Positions 51,816-59,447 of a DNA stretch of 64,000 bases are shown in pieces (positions within the stretch are counted from its first letter, which is position 1; every line of letters starts with the position of its first letter). Both the position numbers and the translations under genes were made by a program. The notes under the pieces were generated by a model. It made no database searches, was not told where the DNA came from, and was given only the letters and a program-made list of their open reading frames with translations. The stretch covers positions 1-64,000 of the forward strand of contig NZ_JAHBBW010000012.1 in NCBI RefSeq assembly GCF_018390535.1, written 5' to 3'. The DNA is from Bacteroides propionicigenes (GTDB taxonomy: Bacteria; Bacteroidota; Bacteroidia; Bacteroidales; Bacteroidaceae).

Positions 51816-51917
51816 AATACCTACTTTTTAATTGTTATACCTAAAAACTAATCTAATAATAAATCTAATACCTACTGAAAACAATTGTAAGTGCTTAGCT
51901 TTTTCTTTTTACCTGTG

Positions 51918-51925
51918 CAAATATA
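51918..51925 (-). promoter_or_regulatory. TAnnTTTG -7 element for secreted protein gene
   Basis: TATATTTG on the minus strand (CAAATATA on plus), about 100 bases upstream of ATG 51815. The rest of the 271-base gap is AT-rich with no supported gene. Confidence 0.55.
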
Positions 51926-52086
51926 GAAAGGTGTTCTATAACATAAAAATGAAAAGAGAAAAAAGTGTAGGTTATACCTTCATTTCTTGATTTATATCAA
52001 TTTTTCCCTATGAAAAAGATAGGATTATGCTTTTATTGTAATATGAATGTAATGTGAGATGAGTTGTATTCTTCAATCTGATATTA

Positions 52087-52866
52087 TTATTGTTGTTTTG
52101 TTGTCAAAAGGATATGTTGCTGTTTGCCCGACAAAAGCAGATGGAGCTCTTGACTGATATCTTCTACGATTTCTTTGGTGGCATATGATAAGCATTCTGC
52201 CATATTGTCGAGGCAGGCTTGATTGGCCTCATATGAATAGCAGTATCGACGACTTTTGCGGGGATGTTTGTATCGGGTGTGATAGGTCTTGTCTAAGAGA
52301 CAGTTTTCCCGGAATGAAAGCCGGATGACAATGGACAATTCGGTTTCCGCTGGTTGGTAACGGTAGTTGGGGAGTGAAACATAGTCACCTTCAAACCATA
52401 TAAAACTGCTCTCTTTCAGTACTACTCCGCCAACGGTCTTGTTCTGTCTGATTTTTACTTCCAGGCGGTAGACTGAATCTGCGGGTACGCGATTGTCTTT
52501 ATTATCTGCAAGATGGAAACAAGTGCTGCTGTTGCATTCTGTTAGTAGGGCATCCGTGAGGAATTCACGATATAGTTGGCTCAACGAATGTTCTCCCAGG
52601 TGGGTGCGAAACTTGTTTTTTTCAAAATTGAATATAAAAAGAGGAACGGCAAATCCTCCTTTCTTTTTAATAGTGGTATAATAATCTATATTTGAATAAT
52701 CGATGAAGTCAAGGTAAACCGTATCTTTTTTCTTTCCTGAATATTCGGAAGAAGTCAGTTCATAGAATAGGTAGCTACGCATCCCGTTGATTTCTTTCTG
52801 CATACTGCGCGAACTCCGGCAGGAGCAAAGAAGGAGGATTGATAGTAAATAGAACAGGTACTTCAT
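52087..52866 (-). CDS. lipoprotein of unknown function in ECF/TonB operon
   Basis: Lipoprotein of 259 residues (MKYLFYLLSILLLCSCRSSR; the Cys of LCSC would be lipidated). I do not recognise the family. The mature protein is mixed alpha/beta with aromatic-rich strands (KKKDTVYLDFIDYSNIDYYT) and a Cys pair in TECNSSTCFHL. ATG 52866 gives a proper lipobox; ATG 52893 overlaps the preceding gene and would put the hydrophobic stretch too far in. It is the last gene of the ECF sigma, anti-sigma, TonB receptor, DUF4249 operon and may be a surface partner of the receptor. Confidence 0.75.
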   Translation of the reverse strand: MKYLFYLLSILLLCSCRSSRSMQKEINGMRSYLFYELTSSEYSGKKKDTVYLDFIDYSNIDYYTTIKKKGGFAVPLFIFNFEKNKFRTHLGEHSLSQLYREFLTDALLTECNSSTCFHLADNKDNRVPADSVYRLEVKIRQNKTVGGVVLKESSFIWFEGDYVSLPNYRYQPAETELSIVIRLSFRENCLLDKTYHTRYKHPRKSRRYCYSYEANQACLDNMAECLSYATKEIVEDISQELHLLLSGKQQHILLTTKQQ

Positions 52867-52877
52867 ATTCAGTGGGG

Positions 52878-53849
52878 TTAGTATTTTGGCCATGTCTTCT
52901 CCGGCAAATCCATTCTATATTCTATTCCGGAGCAGACTCCGACAAAGCCCAGTCCACCTTTTACGTTATTTGGCAAGCTGATGGGTTCCATCAATGATTC
53001 ATCGTAGTCGTCATCGCCCAGTGTATTCAGTGCCCTCAGATAGCGGTAGCCGATTTCGGGAAAGCTGAGCAGGCGGACGGTGACGGTATGCTTACGATGT
53101 ACTTTGCCGTAGTAGACCTCTGCTGCATAAAAGTCATCGAAAAGCCTTGTATATACTTTTAGTGTTACGGAAGAATTACTGAAGCGGTTGTCAGTGAATA
53201 TATTGTATTTGTTTTTGATGGTGGGGAACATTCCATTTTCTTCATCGTCATAGCTGGTTGGATGTCCGTCGGTCAGTATGACGTCTTCACGGTTGATAAT
53301 TTCAGTATGACGTTCAATGATGACGGTATCTTCGTAATGATAGCTTATATCATTCAGAATCTCCAACCGATAGTAATTCTTTTCGTTAGGGCTATCCTGC
53401 AAGGTGACTTTGAACTGGCGGTAAGGTTTCTGTCCGTTATATTCCCGTAAGTAAGAAAGGCAGGTATCCACCTGCAGGCTCTCTACCGGATGGGGGACGG
53501 TTACTTCTGAGCTGACATGGTAGTGACCGTTCTCTGCCATGGCTTCTAAACGAATGTTATCACCGGGATGTAAGGCGGTAGTGAGACGGAATTTCTCTTC
53601 CGGGGTTATTGCTTGGAGTGACTCGGTAAGCCTATCGTTTACATAGAGCGAAAGGGTTGCCTCTTTCACACTGCCTATGGTGTTTCCCTCGCTTAAATGC
53701 AGATATACATAATTTTCGGTCTGTCCGGCATCAAGCATGGCATTCATAATGAGTTGTGGCTCTTGGTTTACGGGATTATATGGTATCTCGTTTTCGCAAG
53801 CTGCCAGAACAGCAGTGATGGCTATATATAGGATTATTCTTGCTTTCAT
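52878..53849 (-). CDS. DUF4249 lipoprotein
   Basis: DUF4249-family lipoprotein (323 residues; signal MKARIILYIAITAVLAAC, lipobox LAAC). Residues about 20-110 form an immunoglobulin-like beta domain (NEIPYNPVNQEPQLIMNAML) and the rest is beta-rich. DUF4249 genes typically sit right after a TonB-dependent receptor in Bacteroidetes, suggesting a surface subunit akin to SusD in position though not in sequence. ATG 53849 is chosen because the longer start at 53900 lies inside the receptor gene and lacks a signal. Confidence 0.88.
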   Translation of the reverse strand: MKARIILYIAITAVLAACENEIPYNPVNQEPQLIMNAMLDAGQTENYVYLHLSEGNTIGSVKEATLSLYVNDRLTESLQAITPEEKFRLTTALHPGDNIRLEAMAENGHYHVSSEVTVPHPVESLQVDTCLSYLREYNGQKPYRQFKVTLQDSPNEKNYYRLEILNDISYHYEDTVIIERHTEIINREDVILTDGHPTSYDDEENGMFPTIKNKYNIFTDNRFSNSSVTLKVYTRLFDDFYAAEVYYGKVHRKHTVTVRLLSFPEIGYRYLRALNTLGDDDYDESLMEPISLPNNVKGGLGFVGVCSGIEYRMDLPEKTWPKY

Positions 53850-53863
53850 ATTCAGAACTTCTG

Positions 53864-56548
53864 TTAGAATCTGTAAGTATAGGTGACAGATGGAATACAA
53901 GGTAATATCGTTATTTTTTTTATGACGGTTTTCTTAGTTTTCTGGTCAGTTCCATTTCTTTGTTCGCTATATACCAAATTGGGGTTCATGGCATTATATA
54001 CATTATAAATGCTGATGTTCCAAGTGCGCATACCATGTTTGGTCTTCTTGTTGAAGTTGATGCCCATATTCAGACGATGGCTGACAGGCAGACGATAATT
54101 GTTGCGATAGGAGATGTAGCCGGTTTCCTCGATAGAGCCGTCGGGCTTTATGACGATGGTTTCCCGTTCGGGAATAGTGATACACCCGCCGGTGTTGAAT
54201 ATCCACGAAGCCCCTATATCAATGCGATTGTTGAATTTATGGTTGAGGCAAAGGCTGATATTATGACGGCGGTCGTATTTGTAGGGAAACCATTCGCCTT
54301 GGCTGATGGTTCCGTTTTCGAAGCGGTGGTCGGTTTTGGATAAGGTATATGCCAACCATCCGGTTGTCTTGCCTGATGTTTTCTGAACCATGAACTCCAA
54401 TCCGAAAGAACGTCCTTTGCCTACCTCTACTTTTTCCTCCCAATTGGTGGAACTGCCAAAGAAAGATACTCCCTCTTGATATTCCAATATATTACGCATT
54501 TGTTTATAATATCCTTCTATGGAGAATTCCCAACCGGGCAGTCCGTCATAATATCCTCCGAGTGAATATTGGTTTGAATACATCGGTTTGATATTCTTTG
54601 TGATAGGAACCCAAAGATCTGTCGGCATAGAGAATGGAGTGGATGACAGCATATGTACATATTGTGCCATACATGAGTAGGATGCTTTGGTAGAGAACCC
54701 TTGCCCGAAATCGTACCGTGCCGAGAACCGGGGCTGTACTGAGAAATAATTCTTGCCTTGCGTATGGAATAGCGATAGCCTGAGGCCTGCATTTATGCTG
54801 AAATGATTGTTCAGGTTGAAATTGTCTTCACCATAGACTGACAGCTCCTGCCCGTGTAATACGTCATTGTTCTTGTTTTGATAGACAGTGTCTTGTTGGA
54901 CGGTTCCGTTATCGATATCCTGCACTTGCGAGGTGGTTGTTTCCGGGCGGAACGTATGGTAGATATACTCTGTTCCGAACTTGATGTGGTGCTCGGGTAA
55001 GGGAGTATAATCAAAGTCCATACGTGCGCTCCAGTCGCGGATACCCGATTTGAAAACGGATGAATAGGAGTGCCGGTCTTGCAGCCGGTCATTGTATTTG
55101 TGTGCGTCCTCTATGTCCTGATTCAGTTTCATCCGGTAGTTATTGTATGAGACGGTTGTGTTGCAGAACAGTTGGTTACTGAAAACATAATTCCAACGGC
55201 CGAAAGCAATGGTGTTACCCCAGTTCAGGTGATTGTCGTCTCTGTAAAAATTCTGGTTGTTATGTCCGTTCTGATTGTTGTTGTTCCGATAGTCATAATG
55301 AAAGTGGTCTTTTCCCTTGTAGAATCCGAGGAATAGGCGGCTGCGGTCATTGAATTTATGGTTTATTTTGGCATTGATATCATAGAAGTAGTAATTGTAT
55401 TTGTCGGTGTCATAATCATCTTTCGTAACGGTAAGGTTTTTGAGAAAAACAGTGTGTGTACCTCGTGCACTGATGCTGAAAGCGGTATGTCCTTTCCTGA
55501 TAGGACCTTCTATGTGCAGCTTGTCGGTAAGTGTACCCACGCTCAAAGTACCATGATAACGGTACGTATCTCCGTCGTTGGTGCGTACGTCTACAATGGA
55601 AGAAAGACGGCCGCCGTAGCGGGCGGGAAAGGAGCTTTTGAAAAGTGTTACGTTCTTTACAGCTTCAGGAGTAAAAACAGAGAAGACGCCCAACATATGG
55701 TCGGCGTTGTACACAGGGATACCGTCCAGCAATACTAAATTCTGGTCAGGACCACCACCGCGTACGTACATACCCGAAAAGCCTTCCATTCCGGCTTGTA
55801 CGCCGGGCATCAGCTGGATTGTCTTCAATAAGTCAGCCTCTCCGAGTATTGCAGGCGTATGTTTGATTTGTGTCATGGGGATATTGTGCGCTCCCATGGC
55901 GGTACTTTGAAGACCCGCTTCCTGTCTGTCCGAAAGCACCACTACTTCTGCCAGCCGGTTATTGCTTGCCAAGTGAATATTGAGTACCGTATCTTTTGTC
56001 AGTTCAAAATTGGAATGCTGTGTGTCATAGCCAAGATAGGAGAAAATCAACTCTACCGCCCCCTCTGGCAGCGTAAGTGTATAAAAGCCGAAAGGATTGG
56101 TAGCAGTACCTGTGGAACGACGACTCTCAAGGATATTGGCACCAATCAGCGTCTCGGAAGACGCTCCGTCAGTCACATATCCGCTGATAGTGAACTTTCG
56201 GCTTACGGCTTTTTGCGGCACAGGCCGCTTATACAATAGAATATGTTTACCGGATATTTCAAATCTTACAGGCTCATTCTCAAAAGCGCGTTGCAATATC
56301 TTGCCGATGGTTTGCGACTTGGCTTCCAGAGTGATACGCCGGGTTAGTTTCACATCTTCTCCGTATATAAAGGAAAACCCTGTCGTTTTCTCCAGTTGTC
56401 TGACGAAATCTTCCAATGTGGCATTATGAAAGCTAAGGCTTAGGCGGGTCTCTTTGGTTTGCGCATGGAGCGGGTTGCTTAAAAGAACCACACACACCAG
56501 AAGTAAAATTCCGGTGTGGTGGTGTGAACCGATGGTAAGAATTCTCAT
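53864..56548 (-). CDS. TonB-dependent receptor with STN signalling domain
   Basis: FecA-type outer-membrane receptor (894 residues). Order: signal peptide (about 1-29), STN domain (about 36-108, LSLSFHNATLEDFVRQLEKT), CarboxypepD_reg-like domain (about 120-205, KFTISGYVTDGASSETLIGA), plug (about 215-330, MPGVQAGMEGFSGMYVRGGG), then the 22-strand barrel ending in a C-terminal aromatic residue (PSVTYTYRF). The STN domain normally passes ligand occupancy to a FecR-like anti-sigma factor, and that gene is directly upstream. Ligand unknown; iron or heme compounds are possible, but nothing in the sequence proves it. Confidence 0.94.
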   Translation of the reverse strand: MRILTIGSHHHTGILLLVCVVLLSNPLHAQTKETRLSLSFHNATLEDFVRQLEKTTGFSFIYGEDVKLTRRITLEAKSQTIGKILQRAFENEPVRFEISGKHILLYKRPVPQKAVSRKFTISGYVTDGASSETLIGANILESRRSTGTATNPFGFYTLTLPEGAVELIFSYLGYDTQHSNFELTKDTVLNIHLASNNRLAEVVVLSDRQEAGLQSTAMGAHNIPMTQIKHTPAILGEADLLKTIQLMPGVQAGMEGFSGMYVRGGGPDQNLVLLDGIPVYNADHMLGVFSVFTPEAVKNVTLFKSSFPARYGGRLSSIVDVRTNDGDTYRYHGTLSVGTLTDKLHIEGPIRKGHTAFSISARGTHTVFLKNLTVTKDDYDTDKYNYYFYDINAKINHKFNDRSRLFLGFYKGKDHFHYDYRNNNNQNGHNNQNFYRDDNHLNWGNTIAFGRWNYVFSNQLFCNTTVSYNNYRMKLNQDIEDAHKYNDRLQDRHSYSSVFKSGIRDWSARMDFDYTPLPEHHIKFGTEYIYHTFRPETTTSQVQDIDNGTVQQDTVYQNKNNDVLHGQELSVYGEDNFNLNNHFSINAGLRLSLFHTQGKNYFSVQPRFSARYDFGQGFSTKASYSCMAQYVHMLSSTPFSMPTDLWVPITKNIKPMYSNQYSLGGYYDGLPGWEFSIEGYYKQMRNILEYQEGVSFFGSSTNWEEKVEVGKGRSFGLEFMVQKTSGKTTGWLAYTLSKTDHRFENGTISQGEWFPYKYDRRHNISLCLNHKFNNRIDIGASWIFNTGGCITIPERETIVIKPDGSIEETGYISYRNNYRLPVSHRLNMGINFNKKTKHGMRTWNISIYNVYNAMNPNLVYSEQRNGTDQKTKKTVIKKITILPCIPSVTYTYRF

Positions 56549-56552
56549 TAGA

Positions 56553-57065
56553 TTAGTTAAGTTTAGTAATTACTATTGTATCGTTAGATTCTTTATATTG
56601 AAAGCTGCCGGCTTCTTTCAGCAGGTCGAGAATTTCTGTCAGCTCTTCACCGGGACCAAACGTTGCAGTCATTCGATAATTCTTTAAACTGTCATTATCA
56701 ATCCGGATAACTTTATGGAATGTCTTCGAAAGTTGAAGAACGATTTCCTCCAATGGCTGTTGACTGAAGACCATCGCCTCTCTTTGTCTTACCGGTGCTA
56801 CGGACCGGCTCTCTGTGGCGATTGCGGCAGGTGGTGTCGGTTCAAAAGATAAGGCATGATAAGCGGCCCAACTTGCCACGCATAGCAAGACTACTGCGGC
56901 GGCACTTGCTGTGCGTAGCCAGAACCTTCTTTTTATGCGTCGGGCAAATAATCTGCTTTCCAATATCTTCCAACTGCTTTCTGCCGAGAACCGTCCTCGG
57001 GGTGAGCGGGTGGAGGAGATTAGCTTCTCTAATACTTTTTCAAAATTCTCGTTGCTTACTTTCAT
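56553..57065 (-). CDS. minimal FecR-like anti-sigma factor (DUF4974)
   Basis: Single-pass membrane protein of 170 residues: cytoplasmic N-terminus (1-47, basic near the membrane), membrane helix at about 49-68, a short linker, and a DUF4974/STN-like periplasmic domain at about 98-170 (MVFSQQPLEEIVLQLSKTFH, TEILDLLKEAGSFQYKESND). Bacteroides FecR proteins normally have about 300-350 residues with a FecR domain between helix and DUF4974; that domain is missing here. It probably binds the ECF sigma factor in the cytoplasm and the receptor's STN domain in the periplasm. It lies four bases before the receptor gene. Confidence 0.82.
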   Translation of the reverse strand: MKVSNENFEKVLEKLISSTRSPRGRFSAESSWKILESRLFARRIKRRFWLRTASAAAVVLLCVASWAAYHALSFEPTPPAAIATESRSVAPVRQREAMVFSQQPLEEIVLQLSKTFHKVIRIDNDSLKNYRMTATFGPGEELTEILDLLKEAGSFQYKESNDTIVITKLN

Positions 57066-57071
57066 CTTTTC

Positions 57072-57491
57072 TTATTTGACGACCAACTTTAATGTTAGCT
57101 GTGATTGCTTTACCTCTTTGTTTTTTGGAGTACAGATTATATATATTTTTTCGGAGCGTTTTATCTGTTTAGGATAAATACGGATGCGGGCGGTAGTCGA
57201 TTTCTTTTTGGCCGGGATAATAATTCGGGTATCCACCAACTTGAATATTGGCTTTGCTCCGGGTTTCCGATTGCCCTTTAGTGTTACTTCTCTGTCTTTT
57301 TGGCTTTTTTCAATAGCAATGATTTTAATATCAATATCCTGCTCTTCTACCTGGCGATTAACGGTGTAACTCTCTATCGTTTTGTCGAAACCGATATATT
57401 CTTTGGGATAGTCACCGTGATTGTTTTCACATCCGCTCAGACCCAACAGGGCAAACAGTATACCTGCTCCAATTGTAAATAGGCTTTTCAT
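57072..57491 (-). CDS. small lipoprotein between sigma and anti-sigma genes
   Basis: Lipoprotein of 139 residues (signal MKSLFTIGAGILFALLGL, lipobox LSGC). The mature protein is one beta-rich domain (IESYTVNRQVEEQDIDIKII, FKLVDTRIIIPAKKKSTTAR) like the Ig-like or Calx-beta-like modules seen at the start of many Bacteroidetes lipoproteins; no firm family. Its position between ECF sigma and anti-sigma genes is unusual. It starts 102 bases after the sigma gene, and this gap could hold a sigma-dependent promoter. Confidence 0.75.
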   Translation of the reverse strand: MKSLFTIGAGILFALLGLSGCENNHGDYPKEYIGFDKTIESYTVNRQVEEQDIDIKIIAIEKSQKDREVTLKGNRKPGAKPIFKLVDTRIIIPAKKKSTTARIRIYPKQIKRSEKIYIICTPKNKEVKQSQLTLKLVVK

Positions 57492-57593
57492 AACTCTCTT
57501 TCATTTGTTTTTTAGTTTTCATAAGTAAAGACAGCTCTTTTTTGAAAACTCCCTATGCCTATCTCTTTTTTTTTCGATGTTTTTTGTTCGGGG

Positions 57594-58136
57594 CTATCGA
57601 AGCAGGGATTCTTTTAGACGTGTGAGTGCTTTTTGCAGTTGTGCATCTACGGTCTTCACGCTGATGCCTAACTCTTCGGCTACTTGGGCGTAACTCTGTT
57701 TCTCTTCACGCACACGGATAAATACTTCACGGCAACGTTCCGGCAGCCGGTCGAGGGCTTTGACATAACGGGCAAAAAGTTCATCACTGATAAGTGTGTC
57801 TTCGGGAGAGTCTGCAAGTTCGACCGGTTCCGGCAGGTGTTCGGCAGATTGGGCGGTATATCTCGATTCCTTCTCCAGATAGTTGAGGGCGGCGTTTTTA
57901 GTAAGAATGAAGCAATAATCTTCGATGCTGTTTACTTCAGGAAGTTTCTTGCGTTGTTCCCAAAGGCGCATAAAGACATCCAGTACGATTTCTTGTGCTC
58001 CGTCTTTGTGTTTGACATAGTAATAAGCGATACGGAAAAGACGGTCGTAAGTCAACTCATAGAATCCCCGGAAGGCTTGTTCCGAGTTTTCATCTTTCAT
58101 TTGACGCAAGTATCGTCTGACTTCTTGTTCGGTCAT
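57594..58136 (-). CDS. ECF-type sigma-70 factor
   Basis: ECF sigma factor (180 residues) with region 2 (about 20-90, FYELTYDRLFRIAYYYVKHK and VFMRLWEQRKKL) and region 4 (about 125-178, RLPERCREVFIRVREEKQSY, GISVKTVDAQLQKALTRLK). It should direct RNA polymerase to the promoter of the receptor operon when the FecR-like protein releases it. The start is six bases after the hemW stop, so it may be cotranscribed with hemW. Confidence 0.95.
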   Translation of the reverse strand: MTEQEVRRYLRQMKDENSEQAFRGFYELTYDRLFRIAYYYVKHKDGAQEIVLDVFMRLWEQRKKLPEVNSIEDYCFILTKNAALNYLEKESRYTAQSAEHLPEPVELADSPEDTLISDELFARYVKALDRLPERCREVFIRVREEKQSYAQVAEELGISVKTVDAQLQKALTRLKESLLR

Positions 58137-58142
58137 ATTACT

Positions 58143-59276
58143 TTATTCTTCTACAAACATTAAATCACTCATGATGCCGTCTGATACGAAGATACCTTTA
58201 CGGGTGAGGCGGAGACGGTCGTTATGCATTCCCAGTTTTCCGCTATTCAGGTGCGGAAGCGCCATATCCATACAGTATTTCCATAATTCTTTGCCGAAAT
58301 TCTGTTCTATTTCATTCAGCGACAATCCCCATTGAGTACGGATGGAGGTCATGATACATTCATTGTAACGGGTGACCAGGTCTAAATATTCACTTTCAAA
58401 CCGGCGATGGTTATTTTCAATAGAGTGTATATAATCTTCTAATGAAGATACGTTCCATTCGCGGGTATCTGTATTGAATGAATGGGCGGAAGGACCGCAA
58501 CCCAAATAAGGAACCCCTCTCCAGTAAGACGTATTATGGCGGGAGTACATAGCCGAACGGCAGAAGTTGGATATTTCATAATGTTCGTAACCGGCGCTTC
58601 CAAGTGTGTCTATCAGGGTGGAGAAGAAGCGGACACTGCTTTCTTCGTCTACTTCGCGGATGCGGTGGGTTTGCAGTAGTTCGTAGATGCGGGTTCCTTC
58701 TTCGTAGGTCAGGTGGTAGGCAGAGATATGTTCGACATTAAGGATGACTGCTTGCTGTAAATCACTTTTCCACCGTTTGTCTGTCTCACCGGGCAGGCCG
58801 TAAATCAAGTCGATACTGATATTGTTGAAACCGGCACGTCGGCAATGGTGTACGGCATTAACGGCTTGTGCTGCATTGTGGCGGCGGTTCAGTAGCTTCA
58901 GGGTAGAATCGTCAAAAGTTTGTATTCCCATGCTGATACGGTTGAAAGGCAGCTGCCGCAGCATAGTGACGTATTCTTCCGTTAAGTCATCGGGGTTGGC
59001 CTCGAGGGTAATTTCTTGGCAATGCTCCATTCCGTAATACTCCTGAATAGTTTTAAATACTTCCCGAAAATCCTCCTCCGCAAGTTGTGAGGGAGTGCCG
59101 CCGCCAAAGTAGATGGTTTCGACAGGTTCTCCCCGCAGGTATTCCTTCCGCATTCGCAGTTCCTTGCACAAGGCATGGATATAGCGGCTTTTCAGTTCGC
59201 TACGGGTAGTGGAGTAGAAATCGCAGTAGATGCAGCGTGTCTTGCAAAAAGGGATATGGATGTAGATACCTGCCAT
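58143..59276 (-). CDS. hemW: radical SAM heme chaperone HemW
   Basis: HemW (377 residues), formerly called anaerobic coproporphyrinogen oxidase-like. It binds heme and a 4Fe-4S cluster and is thought to insert heme into proteins. The radical SAM cluster ligands are C11, C15 and C18 (CKTRCIYCDF), followed by IYFGGGTPSQL and HISAYHLTYEEGT. The RHNTSYW motif matches HemW. The fourth Cys in CxxxCxxC-x-C that marks true HemN oxidases is absent (CDF), supporting HemW. It is divergent from the propeller-AraC gene. Confidence 0.94.
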   Translation of the reverse strand: MAGIYIHIPFCKTRCIYCDFYSTTRSELKSRYIHALCKELRMRKEYLRGEPVETIYFGGGTPSQLAEEDFREVFKTIQEYYGMEHCQEITLEANPDDLTEEYVTMLRQLPFNRISMGIQTFDDSTLKLLNRRHNAAQAVNAVHHCRRAGFNNISIDLIYGLPGETDKRWKSDLQQAVILNVEHISAYHLTYEEGTRIYELLQTHRIREVDEESSVRFFSTLIDTLGSAGYEHYEISNFCRSAMYSRHNTSYWRGVPYLGCGPSAHSFNTDTREWNVSSLEDYIHSIENNHRRFESEYLDLVTRYNECIMTSIRTQWGLSLNEIEQNFGKELWKYCMDMALPHLNSGKLGMHNDRLRLTRKGIFVSDGIMSDLMFVEE

Positions 59277-59299
59277 GGCGCTGTAAATTGGTTGGGGCG

Positions 59300-59307
59300 C
59301 AAAGATA
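59300..59307 (-). promoter_or_regulatory. TAnnTTTG -7 element for hemW
   Basis: TATCTTTG on the minus strand (CAAAGATA on plus) lies 23 bases before the hemW start. It may also transcribe the ECF sigma gene. Confidence 0.6.
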
Positions 59308-59402
59308 CGATTTTTTCTATTGCAGATTGAGTGATTTTATTTCTTTGCTTGTATTTAATACTAAAATGGATATTGAAATGCGGAAGGACTGTGTTTTTTC
59401 CT

Positions 59403-59410
59403 TATATTTG
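59403..59410 (+). promoter_or_regulatory. TAnnTTTG -7 element for propeller-AraC gene
   Basis: TATATTTG lies 37 bases before ATG 59448. Transcription would begin near 59417, leaving almost no leader for the alternative ATG at 59421. Confidence 0.55.
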
Positions 59411-59447
59411 TAGCGTTGTCATGGCAACGGAATCCAATTTACATTGT

